DNA from: Arthrobacter sp. MA-N2
Lineage (GTDB): Bacteria; Actinomycetota; Actinomycetes; Actinomycetales; Micrococcaceae
Reading direction: 5' to 3'
DNA: 64,000 nucleotides
Assembly: GCF_000517125.1 (NCBI RefSeq)
Contig: NZ_KI912155.1
Span: 373,707 to 437,706 of the forward strand
In this document: in pieces, positions 17,625-26,182 of the stretch
Layout of the letters: every line of letters starts with the position of its first letter
Numbering within the stretch: position 1 is the stretch's first letter
Made by a program: the position numbers and the translations under genes
Notes under the pieces: model-generated
Told to the model about the DNA's origin: nothing
Databases searched by the model: none
The model's input: the letters and a program-made list of their open reading frames with translations, nothing else

Positions 17625-18554
17625 CTACTTTTCATAGCGAATCCTGGGGTCAAGCCAGGCGTAGAGGAGGTCGACCAACAGGTTGGCGGCAACGAAGACC
17701 AGCACCAGCACGCTCACAATGGCGACGACCGTGGGGCCTTCGCTGCGGATTACTGCTTGGTAGAGCTTTTGGCCGACGCCGGGCACGTTGAAAATGCCTT
17801 CGGTGACGATCGCGCCGCCCATCAAGCCACCCAGGTTCGCGCCCAGGTAGGTGACTACGGGAATCATGGAGTTGCGCAGGATGTGGGCCAGGACAACGCG
17901 GGGACGGGAGAGGCCTTTTGCGGTTGCGGTGCGGACGTAGTCGGCGTTCATGTTTTCAATGACCGAGGCGCGGGTCAGACGCAGCACGTAGGCAAAGGAG
18001 ACGAGGCCAAGGACTGTGGCCGGAAGGATCAGGGTGCCCCAGTCCGCGTTGGCTCCAACGGTCGGCTTGGCCCAGCCGAGCTGCACGCCGACGACGAGCT
18101 GAAGCACGAAGCCGAGGACGAACGTCGGGACGGCAATGACCACGAGGGAGGCGACCAGCACTGTGGAGTCGAAGATCTTTCCCTTGCGCAGGCCGGCGAT
18201 CAGGCCGAAGGCCACGCCGAAAACGGCCTGGATGGCAAGGGCCTCGACGGCGAGCATGGCGGTGACCGGGAACACGCGGCCAAGGGTGGCGGCGATGGGC
18301 TGGCCGGTGAAGTCCACCCCAAGGTTGAACGTGAAGAGGTTCTTGAGGAACAGGCCGTACTGGACCCAGAACGGCTGGTCGAGGTTGTATTGCTGGCGCA
18401 GCGCGGCAATGACGGACTCGCTGGGCGGTCGGTCGCCGAACAGGGCGCGGATGGGGTCGCCCGGGAGGGCAAAGACCATGAAGTACACGAGCAGGGTGGT
18501 TCCCAGGAACACCGGAATGACCTGCAGCAAGCGCCGGAGGATGTACTGGGTCAC
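17625..18554 (-). CDS. Peptide ABC importer permease, DppB type
   Basis: 309 aa, the usual DppB length. MTQYILRRLLQVIPVFLGTT is the family N-terminus (first helix), FALPGDPIRALFG follows, and the EAA loop NMNADYVRTATAKGLSRPRV is intact before the last helices. It pairs with the DppC-type permease to form the membrane channel. It is 134 bp downstream of the substrate-binding gene, with a hairpin in between. Confidence 0.93.
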   Translation of the reverse strand: MTQYILRRLLQVIPVFLGTTLLVYFMVFALPGDPIRALFGDRPPSESVIAALRQQYNLDQPFWVQYGLFLKNLFTFNLGVDFTGQPIAATLGRVFPVTAMLAVEALAIQAVFGVAFGLIAGLRKGKIFDSTVLVASLVVIAVPTFVLGFVLQLVVGVQLGWAKPTVGANADWGTLILPATVLGLVSFAYVLRLTRASVIENMNADYVRTATAKGLSRPRVVLAHILRNSMIPVVTYLGANLGGLMGGAIVTEGIFNVPGVGQKLYQAVIRSEGPTVVAIVSVLVLVFVAANLLVDLLYAWLDPRIRYEK

Positions 18555-18622
18555 AGCAACGGTTCCTGGGAGCTCTTGAATATATGGGGATTCATAAGGG
18601 ACAGCTTTCGTACCGAATCAAG

Positions 18623-18657
18623 GCATGGGGGCCCGGATTGTGGCCGGACCCCCATGC
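18623..18657 (-). terminator. Intra-operon hairpin after the substrate-binding gene
   Basis: A 14-bp stem with one mismatch (18623-18636 and 18644-18657) with a 7-nt loop sits between the binding-protein stop and DppB. Such hairpins commonly let the binding protein be made in excess by partial termination or by protecting the mRNA. Confidence 0.7.
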
Positions 18658-18687
18658 GCTAACGAGCTTGGAACAAGTCCAGTAGGA

Positions 18688-20370
18688 CTACTTTGCGGTG
18701 ATGTTGTAGTACAGCAGGACGCCGTTCCAGCCGGAGTCAACGTTGCTGACGTTCTGGCTCCATACAGCCTGGCGCGCCTGGTACCACAGGGGCAGGTTCG
18801 GCAGGTCCTTGAAGAGGATCTCCTGTGCCTGGGTGAACTTCTTGTTGGCGTCGTCCGTGGACTTGGAGGCCAGGCCCTCGGTCAGCAGCTTGTCGAACTC
18901 AGGGTTGCTGTAACCCTCGTAGTTGGCGCTGGCACCGGTCTTCAGCAGCGGGCCGAGGAAGTTGTACAGCGACGGGTAGTCTGCCTGCCAACCGGCGCGG
19001 GTGAAGCCCGGGAGGGTCTTGGCCGTGCGGAGGTTCAGGATCTCGGCAAATTTGGCAAACGGCTGGCCTTCTGCCTGGATGCCGAGGTTGTTCTTCAGGT
19101 TGTTGGCAACGGCGTCAATCCATTCCTTGTTGCCACCATCGGTGTTGTACGCGAGCTGAAGAACCTTGCCGGCGGGCCACGGGCTCATGGCGTTTGCCTG
19201 GGCCCACAGGTCCTTGGCCTTTGCGGCGTCGAACTTCAGAACGTCGGAGCCGGTCACGTTCGCGTTGTAGCCGTCAATGGAGGGAGACGTGAAGTCCTTC
19301 GCCGGGATACGGGTGCCGTTGAAGACGACCTTGGTGATCTCATCGCGGTTGATCGCCATGGAGATGGCCTGGCGACGCAGCTGGCCGGCTGCTCCCTGGA
19401 ACTCAGGCAGGTAGTTCGGGATGTTCAGGGTCGCGTTGCCTGCGTAAGCCTTGTTCAGGCTGTGGTCCGGGAAGTCCGTGGTGTAGGTCTTCAGGGCGTT
19501 CGTCGGCAGGACGTCGGTCACGTCAAGGTTGTTGGCCTGGACGTCCGTGTAAGCCGGAGCCGGGTCGGTGTAGAACTTGAAAGTCACGCCGCCGTTCTTG
19601 GCCGTACGGTTGCCCTGGTAGTCAGGGTTCTTGACGAGGGCGATCTGGCTGTCGTGCTGCCAAGCACCCTTGGCGGCCATCTTGTACGGGCCGTTGCCAA
19701 TGGGGTTTTCACCGAATGCCTTCGGGTCCTTCAAGGCGTCGGACGGAAGCGGCATGAATGCTGAGTAACCGAGGCGCTGCGGCCAGTCGGCTTCCGGCTG
19801 GGCCAGCTTCACCGTGATGGTCGAATCGTCCTTCAGTACCAGCCCTGACATCGTCTGGGCTGTCGGTGCGGGGGTTGAAGTGGACTTACCGTCCGCACCG
19901 GTCACCTTCTTGGTCGCGCTGACGGCGTCGTAGCCATCGATCGACTCGAAGAAGCTGCTGCTGGCCTGGGCGTTGGTGCTCAGGGCAGCGAAGTTCCAGG
20001 CATCAACGAAGCTCTTGGCCGTCACGGCCTCGCCATTGGTGAACTTGGCGCCGCTCTTTACCTTGATGGTGTAGTTCTGGCCATCGCTCGTGTCAATGGA
20101 TTGCGCGAGGGCATTCACGGACTTGCCATTTGCGTCGTAGGTGGTCAGGCCTTCGAAGAGGAGGTCGACGACGCGGCCACCGTACACCTCGTTGGTGTTG
20201 GAAGGCATGAGGGGGTGCTGGGGTTCATTGCTGTATGCGGTGATGATTTTGTTCGGATCGCCGGCAGTGGCCTGGCCGCTGCTTCCGGAGCCGGCGCTGC
20301 CGCATCCGGTAAGGGCAAGTGCGGCTACAGCCAGCAAGCCAAGAGCTTTGGAAGTGCGCGAAAAACGCAT
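18688..20370 (-). CDS. Peptide ABC importer substrate-binding lipoprotein
   Basis: 560 aa, SBP_bac_5 (OppA/DppA) family. The lipoprotein signal MRFSRTSKALGLLAVAALALTGC ends at the lipobox LTGC, so the protein is lipid-anchored outside the membrane. The body has the class C features of peptide-binding proteins: the early GRVVDLLFEGLTTYD region and the long central domain. ATG 20370 is preceded by AGGAGG; an extension to 20436 is not signal-like. The first 12 residues are nearly the same as in the second system's binding protein at 27958, evidence of paralogy. Leads the operon. Confidence 0.94.
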   Translation of the reverse strand: MRFSRTSKALGLLAVAALALTGCGSAGSGSSGQATAGDPNKIITAYSNEPQHPLMPSNTNEVYGGRVVDLLFEGLTTYDANGKSVNALAQSIDTSDGQNYTIKVKSGAKFTNGEAVTAKSFVDAWNFAALSTNAQASSSFFESIDGYDAVSATKKVTGADGKSTSTPAPTAQTMSGLVLKDDSTITVKLAQPEADWPQRLGYSAFMPLPSDALKDPKAFGENPIGNGPYKMAAKGAWQHDSQIALVKNPDYQGNRTAKNGGVTFKFYTDPAPAYTDVQANNLDVTDVLPTNALKTYTTDFPDHSLNKAYAGNATLNIPNYLPEFQGAAGQLRRQAISMAINRDEITKVVFNGTRIPAKDFTSPSIDGYNANVTGSDVLKFDAAKAKDLWAQANAMSPWPAGKVLQLAYNTDGGNKEWIDAVANNLKNNLGIQAEGQPFAKFAEILNLRTAKTLPGFTRAGWQADYPSLYNFLGPLLKTGASANYEGYSNPEFDKLLTEGLASKSTDDANKKFTQAQEILFKDLPNLPLWYQARQAVWSQNVSNVDSGWNGVLLYYNITAK

Positions 20371-20547
20371 TCCGCCTCCTATGGATTCAGGGGGATGGGT
20401 TCGGGGCAACTCATGGCTGCCCCCGGGGCCAGGCACAGAACTATCCTGTGACGCGGCCTACATGGATGTGTAATCCTAACCACACCTTGTCCGAAATATG
20501 GAATCCCATTGGCATGATCAACGAAGTGTGCACTTGACAGTTTTAGT

Positions 20548-20587
20548 AATGAAGCAGTCATTTCAGGTAAATGAAGCAGTCATTTCA
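20548..20587. repeat. Two 18-bp direct repeats, each a short palindrome
   Basis: AATGAAGCAGTCATTTCA occurs at 20548-20565 and 20570-20587, a period of 22 bp (two helical turns). Each copy contains the inverted arms AATGA-N5-TCATT. They lie 180-215 bp upstream of the first peptide-binding gene in a 425-bp gene-free stretch; tandem operators are the simplest reading. Confidence 0.55.
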
Positions 20588-20710
20588 CGTAATGGGTAAG
20601 TCCTTGCTAAACTCGCCATGCCTAATCCTGCACCTACCCCGGAATGCCGGGCTTTTTCGGGCGCCCAAGCCATACAAAGACACCCCAACAGTGCCTCAAA
20701 CAACCACGAA

Positions 20711-20745
20711 AAAGAGCCCCCGCCGGCCAATGGCCACGGGGACTC
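20711..20745 (-). terminator. Rho-independent terminator of the second fused ATPase gene
   Basis: On the minus strand a GC-rich stem (20745-20732 with 20728-20714) and tetraloop is followed by a T-run at 20713-20709. It lies 50 bp after the stop of the ATPase gene. A weaker plus-strand hairpin with a T5 run is at about 20638-20656. Confidence 0.8.
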
Positions 20746-20795
20746 CTTTGCGGTTCGCGACGGTCAGTCTGTGCCGCGGGCAATACTGAGGATTG

Positions 20796-22643
20796 CTACT
20801 CGATGCCCGCCGCCATGAGTTGGGCGCGCAGTTCCCGACGTTCGCGCTGCTTCTCGGGGTCCGGGAGGGGCACTGCGGCCAACAGCCTCTGCGTGTAGGG
20901 TTCCTGCGGATTGCGAAGGATCTGCTCCCGCGTACCCTGCTCCACGATCCGGCCCCGCTGCATCACGCAGATCCGGTCTGCGAGCACGTCAACGACGGCG
21001 AGGTCGTGCGTGACGAAAAGGCACGCGAACCCCAGTTCCTTCTGCAGGTTCTGGAAGAGTTCCAAAACCTTTGCCTGCACCGAGACGTCCAGAGCCGACG
21101 TGGGCTCATCGGCCACCATGAGTTTGGGCTGGAGGGATAGTGCACGGGCGATGCCCACACGCTGCTTCTGTCCGCCTGACAATTCATGCGGATACCGGTT
21201 CCGGTAGCCTCGCGGCAGCTCCACCTGGTCCAGGAGGGTTTCAATCCGCTTCTGCAAATCAAGGCCCTTGGCGACCCCGGCAAGGAACATGGGTTCGCCG
21301 ATGCTTTCGCCGATAGGCAGGCGCGGGTTCAGCGACGACGATGGATCCTGGAAGACCATGCCGATATCGCGCCGGACCTCGTGCAGTTGCTTCCCATTCC
21401 GCTTGGCGGCCGAAATGTCCTGCCCTACCACCCGCATGCTGCCCGCGGCCACAGGCAAGAGCCCGACGGCGGCGCGTCCAATGGTCGTTTTGCCGGATCC
21501 TGACTCGCCCACGAGGCCCACCACCTGGCCCGGGTAGATCACCAAGTTGGCCCCCTCAACGGCGCGGAACGCGGGAACCCGGCCTTGTTTGGGGTACTCG
21601 ATCGCTACATCGATCAACTCGAGCACCGGCTCGCCCTTGGGCTTGGCAGCTTCTTCCGCCGCCCCCTTCAGAGCCGCCTGGTTTTGCCGTTCCCTACGGA
21701 GCAGCTCGTCGTGTTCAACCGATTCCAGTTCCGTGTTGGTTGCCGCAGCCAAAGCTGCGGTCACGTCGACGTCGGCATTTTCTGCCCCCTGTCCCAAATG
21801 CGGAACGGCCGCCAGAAGCGCCTGGGTGTACTCATGCTGCGGGTTGCTGAAAATCTGTTGCGCAGTACCCGTCTCTACAATGACGCCCTTGCGCATGACT
21901 GCGATCCGGTCAGCGAGGTCTGCCACGACGCCCATATCGTGCGTGATGAGGACGATGGCACTGTCCAGTTTGTTGCGCAGATGGCGCATCAGGTCCAGGA
22001 TCTCGGCTTGGACTGTCACGTCCAGTGCAGTGGTGGGTTCATCCGCGATGAGGAGTTTCGGATCGCACGACAACGATTGGGCGATCATGGCCCGCTGACG
22101 CTGGCCGCCGGAAAGCTGGTGGGGATACGACTTGAAGGCCTTTTCGGGGTCCGGGAGTTCCACCAGCTCCAACATGCGCAATGCCCGTTCCTTGGCTTCG
22201 GCCGGGGATACGACGTTGTGCAGCCGGATGGTCTCCACGATCTGTGCTCCCACCGTATAGACGGGGTTGAGGGCAGTCATGGGCTCCTGGAAGATTACCG
22301 CCACGTCCTTGCCGCGGACTTCCCGAATCGCGCTCGACTTCGCGCCAAGCAACTCCTTGCCCGAGAGCTTCACGCTCCCGCTGACTCTGCTGTTGCTTGG
22401 CAGCAAATCGAGCAAAGCCATGGAACTGGCGCTCTTTCCGGAGCCGGATTCCCCGACGATCGCAAGGACCTCGCCTGCCCTGACTTCATAATTCAGTCCA
22501 ATGGCGGCCGGGACCCATTTTTTCTCCACGCCGAAGTCCACACTGAGATTGCGGACTTCCAGCACCACGCTCCCCGGCACAGTCTTATCTGAGGCAGTCT
22601 CGAGTTGGGTTACCTCTGGTTCGGGGCTGGCGTTGTCAGTCAT
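20796..22643 (-). CDS. Oligopeptide ABC importer, fused dual ATPase (OppD-OppF), second system
   Basis: 615 aa with two ABC ATPase halves, each with GESGSGKS/T Walker A, LSGGQRQR or LSGGQKQR signature and DEPTTALD/DEPTSALD Walker B. A linker of about 50 residues rich in Ala and Glu (about residues 290-340) joins the halves and is longer than in the first system. Its natural partners are the permeases and binding protein at 23374-27958, but it is separated from them by a gene on the other strand, so it needs its own promoter in 22644-22722. Confidence 0.94.
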   Translation of the reverse strand: MTDNASPEPEVTQLETASDKTVPGSVVLEVRNLSVDFGVEKKWVPAAIGLNYEVRAGEVLAIVGESGSGKSASSMALLDLLPSNSRVSGSVKLSGKELLGAKSSAIREVRGKDVAVIFQEPMTALNPVYTVGAQIVETIRLHNVVSPAEAKERALRMLELVELPDPEKAFKSYPHQLSGGQRQRAMIAQSLSCDPKLLIADEPTTALDVTVQAEILDLMRHLRNKLDSAIVLITHDMGVVADLADRIAVMRKGVIVETGTAQQIFSNPQHEYTQALLAAVPHLGQGAENADVDVTAALAAATNTELESVEHDELLRRERQNQAALKGAAEEAAKPKGEPVLELIDVAIEYPKQGRVPAFRAVEGANLVIYPGQVVGLVGESGSGKTTIGRAAVGLLPVAAGSMRVVGQDISAAKRNGKQLHEVRRDIGMVFQDPSSSLNPRLPIGESIGEPMFLAGVAKGLDLQKRIETLLDQVELPRGYRNRYPHELSGGQKQRVGIARALSLQPKLMVADEPTSALDVSVQAKVLELFQNLQKELGFACLFVTHDLAVVDVLADRICVMQRGRIVEQGTREQILRNPQEPYTQRLLAAVPLPDPEKQRERRELRAQLMAAGIE

Positions 22644-22722
22644 GTTGGGTGTTCCCTTCCACCCGGGCCACCCTCCAAGGGGTGATTAGTGAAGTAGCCC
22701 GGAATCCTGAATTATTAGGGGC

Positions 22723-23352
22723 ATGAGCCAAGAGCCACATGCTGGAAATGTCGAAATCTTCAAGGCCCGCACCAGCAAGCTGTTTGCCTGGATTTGCTGG
22801 GGAGTTGCGGCCTTCGGCGTGCTGGTGACGCTCGTGGTGGCCGGGCCAAGTGCGCTTCCGGGCACTATCCCGCTGCTCTTCGTCGCTTTCCTTGGCTGGT
22901 TGCTTTTCTGGCGTCCGGCCGTGGTTGTCCGGGACACCCACGTCACACTGGAGAATCCCTACCGGACCATCGACGTTCCGTGGGACGCCCTGGTCCACGT
23001 GGACACCCGCTACGCCCTCACCCTGATAACTCCGCGGAAGAAATATCCGGCGTGGGCTGCGCCGGCCCCCGGCATCTGGGGCGGGCGCCATGCCCGCCCT
23101 GAGCACCTGAAAGGGCTCCCGGGCTCCACGTATGGTCCTGGCAGCTCCGTTCGTCCCGGAGACCTCAAGAACACGGACTCCGGAATCGCAGCGGTCCTGG
23201 TCCGCACCCGTTGGCAGAACCTCGTGGAGTCGGGCCGCATTGAGCCCGGCCGCGCGGAAGACGCCGTGGTGGCCGTGGCTGTTGGATGGTTCCGGGTAGC
23301 GGCCACGGTGATTCTTGCCGCGGCCAGCTACTGGGCGGTCTTCCTGCAATAG
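22723..23352 (+). CDS. Membrane protein with PH-like domain
   Basis: 209 aa. Two membrane helices near the N-terminus (about residues 20-42 and 45-62) are followed by a PH-like (bacterial PH) beta domain (VVVRDTHVTLENPYRTIDVPWDALVHVDTRYALTLITP), a Gly/Pro/His-rich loop and a last helix at the C-terminus. Function unknown; bacterial PH-domain membrane proteins are widespread in Actinobacteria. It lies antiparallel inside the second peptide importer, between the OppC and OppDF genes, 21 bp from the OppC stop. A possible -10 AATTAT ends 7 nt before the ATG. Confidence 0.8.
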   Translation: MSQEPHAGNVEIFKARTSKLFAWICWGVAAFGVLVTLVVAGPSALPGTIPLLFVAFLGWLLFWRPAVVVRDTHVTLENPYRTIDVPWDALVHVDTRYALTLITPRKKYPAWAAPAPGIWGGRHARPEHLKGLPGSTYGPGSSVRPGDLKNTDSGIAAVLVRTRWQNLVESGRIEPGRAEDAVVAVAVGWFRVAATVILAAASYWAVFLQ

Positions 23353-23373
23353 GGTTCCCTCGGCGGGTCCCAC

Positions 23374-24468
23374 TCAGGCGCCCTTCGGAGTATCGGTGAG
23401 CGGCGCCGTCGTGCTTGAATGGCGGCTGGTTTCGACGGCGCTCTTGGCTTTGAACTTCTTCTGCCGCGGATCGAAGGCATCCCGCAGGCCGTCGCCGATG
23501 AAGTTGATGCTGAGGCAGATAAGAATGATGAACAGACCCGGGTACCAGAACAGCCACGGACGGGTAGCGAAGGCCTCCTGGTTCTGGGAGATCAACAAGC
23601 CCAGGGAGGTATCGGGTGAGTGCACGCCGAGGCCAAGGTAACTGAGGGCCGTCTCAAGCAGGATCGCAGCCGACATCGTCAGGGTGACGTTGACGATCAG
23701 CACGCCGACCGCATTCGGGAGGATGTGCTTGAAGATGATCCTGGCATTGGACGCACCTGAAATCCGGGCGGCATCCACGAACTCCCGCTCACGAAGGGTC
23801 AAGAACTCGCCACGGACCAGACGGGCCAGGCCAACCCAACTCACGAGTCCCAGGAAAATACCCAGGATGACCACGCCGTTGCTGGAAGCAAATCCGGCAA
23901 TCCAACTTCCTTCGTCCCTTCGGCTGGCGATCTGGCCGACCACTGCGGCGAGAAGCAGCACGGGAATGATGATGATGACGTCGGTGAGGCGCATGAGGAT
24001 GGCCTCGACCCAGCCTCGGAAGTAGCCTGCCAGTCCCCCGATGATCGCGCCGATCGCACCCGCAATGCCACCGATCAGGAGCATTACCGTGATGGACTGC
24101 TGCGCGCCACGCATCGTCATGGCAAACAGGTCGCGCCCGATCCGGTCTTGGCCGAACGGATGCTCGCCCCAGGCCGGTGGCCACAACGACGACGTCGGGG
24201 CGCCGTCATTGACGAGCGGCGAGACGTCCAGGTAGTTGTACTTCCACCATCCAGGCAGGCCGAAAGCACCCACGGACGTGAACGCAAGCAGGAAAATCGC
24301 CACGAAGACTGCCAAACCTATGAGGGCGCCCGTGTGGCCGAAAAATCTCTTGCGGACAATCTGGCCCTGGCTGAGGCCGCTGGTAAGTTCGCTGCCTGTT
24401 TGGGTGGCTGCAGCTTCGGCGAGCGCCTGGTGCGCGAGGAGTTCTTCCTCTTGTGTTGGCTGGCTCAT
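23374..24468 (-). CDS. Oligopeptide ABC importer permease, OppC type, second system
   Basis: 364 aa. A long polar N-tail (MSQPTQEEELLAHQALAEAA...) precedes the OppC N-terminal domain and six helices. HPFGQDRIGRDLFAMTMRGAQ is the family loop and EREFVDAARISGASNARI is the ATPase-docking EAA loop. The start ATG overlaps the OppB stop by four bases (ATGA), showing translational coupling. The C-terminal tail (KKFKAKSAVETSRHSSTT) is longer than usual. Confidence 0.93.
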   Translation of the reverse strand: MSQPTQEEELLAHQALAEAAATQTGSELTSGLSQGQIVRKRFFGHTGALIGLAVFVAIFLLAFTSVGAFGLPGWWKYNYLDVSPLVNDGAPTSSLWPPAWGEHPFGQDRIGRDLFAMTMRGAQQSITVMLLIGGIAGAIGAIIGGLAGYFRGWVEAILMRLTDVIIIIPVLLLAAVVGQIASRRDEGSWIAGFASSNGVVILGIFLGLVSWVGLARLVRGEFLTLREREFVDAARISGASNARIIFKHILPNAVGVLIVNVTLTMSAAILLETALSYLGLGVHSPDTSLGLLISQNQEAFATRPWLFWYPGLFIILICLSINFIGDGLRDAFDPRQKKFKAKSAVETSRHSSTTAPLTDTPKGA

Positions 24469-26006
24469 GCTTTGATCCTTACACGTGGGTCGAGTGCGGA
24501 GTAAGCGAGGTCCGCTATCAGGTTGAAGACCATGGCTGTAACGGCCACACACAGGAATACACCCATCACGGGGTTGGGGTCGGTGTGCAGAAGTCCGTCG
24601 ATGAACAGGAAGCCCATGCCTCGAACAGAGAAGACCGTCTCCGTAATGACGGCGCCGCCGATCAGGGCTCCGATGTCGAAGGCTACAATCGTCGCGATCG
24701 GAATCAGGGCATTGCGGAAGGCGTGACCCATGATCACGGAACGTTCGCTCAGTCCCTTTGCCCGTGCGGTCCGGATGAAGTCCATGTTCATGATTTCCAG
24801 CATCGAGGAGCGCGTAAACCGCGTGTAGCTCGCCAAGGACACCAGGATCAAAGCAACCGTCGGCAGGACGAGGTGCGTAAGCGTGTCGGTTGACAAAATC
24901 CAGAAATCGCCTTGGATGTTCGGGGTTCCGGCCCCGATGGTGGCAATGGGACGACCACGCACCCTGCTGTTGCTGAAATAGGCGGGCCAGGCTTGCATGA
25001 AACGGTCCACGACGACGAGGGCCCCGACCAGGAAGGCGGTGATCGCGGCGGCCCGCATCGATTGGCCGCGATCATAGCCACCCATGAAGTAGCCCACCGC
25101 TAAGCCCACCAGAACGGTGGCAATCGCGAGGAGGAAAATCATGAGTCCGGTTGCTTCATTGAGCAACGGTTGTACCGCAAAGTAGGCGACCACGCCGATA
25201 CCGACCACGATCAGGCTCGATTGCAGCGCCTTCCGGTTCTTAAGACCGGAAACCAGGATGGTGATTCCGACGGCGATTCCCGCACCGAGGATGGCGATGA
25301 TGACCGGCCCCAAACCGGGATTGCGGAACCACTGTGTCAAGGAGAAGTAGAAGAGGACAAGCGAGACAGCTACGAAAACCGAACCACCGACGATCAACCG
25401 GCGCTTGGCTGCCCCGCCGACGACCACTGCGCCGATGACGCCGAGAACGGCACCAATCCCGAGGGCCACAGCCGGTGGTATTTCCGGATTTCGCAGGAAG
25501 TCGTTGAAGCCGATGGCGCCGAATTCCTTGAGGAGTACAGCCACCCAGAAGATCGGCAAAGAGAAGAACAGGAAGGCCATGAACGTCACGCCATAGTCCA
25601 GAGCGCTGTACTGACGGAGCGCAGTGACAACGCCGAGCGAGATGCCGATGAGGATGGCCAGGATGGTTGCGCCCGTGACGAGTGTCAGGGTCTGAACCAA
25701 CGCGAAGCCGAGCGCCTCCGTAATTGGCTGCCCCGCGATGTTCTTGCCCAGGTTGCAGGCGTTTCCAAAAGGCACCAGGCATTGGGCGGCGCCACCCAGC
25801 CACTTGAAGTAGCGCAGGGGTGCAGGAGTGTCGAGATCGAGCAAATTGGTTCGCGAGTCCATCAGCGCTTGCCTGTTTGGTGCGCTGCTGGCCCGGAACT
25901 CTGCCAGGGGGTCTCCAGACAACGCTGTCAGGAGATACACCAGGAATGATGCTCCCAGAAGAATGAGTGCGGCGGTGACGAGCCGACGGACGATATAGGT
26001 CAACAT
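24465..26006 (-). CDS. Oligopeptide ABC importer permease, OppB type with a large membrane insertion
   Basis: 513 aa, about 180-200 longer than standard OppB/DppB. Residues 1-170 are the normal N-terminal part (MLTYIVRRLVTAALILLGAS, LSGDPLAEFR, then helices 2-3) and residues about 365-513 are the normal C-terminal part with the EAA loop NMDFIRTARAKGLSERSV. Residues about 172-345 are an insertion with about six extra hydrophobic segments (roughly 180-198, 204-222, 233-253, 263-281, 287-306, 319-336). The frame is uninterrupted and base composition is uniform. The gene is coupled to the OppC gene by an ATGA overlap, so it is expressed as part of the importer. Confidence 0.92.
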   Translation of the reverse strand: MLTYIVRRLVTAALILLGASFLVYLLTALSGDPLAEFRASSAPNRQALMDSRTNLLDLDTPAPLRYFKWLGGAAQCLVPFGNACNLGKNIAGQPITEALGFALVQTLTLVTGATILAILIGISLGVVTALRQYSALDYGVTFMAFLFFSLPIFWVAVLLKEFGAIGFNDFLRNPEIPPAVALGIGAVLGVIGAVVVGGAAKRRLIVGGSVFVAVSLVLFYFSLTQWFRNPGLGPVIIAILGAGIAVGITILVSGLKNRKALQSSLIVVGIGVVAYFAVQPLLNEATGLMIFLLAIATVLVGLAVGYFMGGYDRGQSMRAAAITAFLVGALVVVDRFMQAWPAYFSNSRVRGRPIATIGAGTPNIQGDFWILSTDTLTHLVLPTVALILVSLASYTRFTRSSMLEIMNMDFIRTARAKGLSERSVIMGHAFRNALIPIATIVAFDIGALIGGAVITETVFSVRGMGFLFIDGLLHTDPNPVMGVFLCVAVTAMVFNLIADLAYSALDPRVRIKA

Positions 26007-26115
26007 TGTGTGAAACCTCGAAATCCAGGCCCGGGATCGCCAGTGCCTATCGCAGGATCGTGTCCCTTCCCTGCTTGAGGTCGGTGGGAAGCAGACTGTT
26101 CAGTACCAACCCGAA

Positions 26116-26149
26116 GGCGCCGGGACCATGATCCTTCGGTCCCGGCGCC
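26116..26149 (-). terminator. Intra-operon hairpin after the second substrate-binding gene
   Basis: A perfect 12-bp GC-rich stem (26116-26127 and 26138-26149) lies 34 bp after the binding-protein stop and upstream of OppB, the same position as the hairpin in the first system. Confidence 0.75.
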
Positions 26150-26182
26150 CCGGCTAGCGGTGTTGCTCGCTGGGTTGAGACC

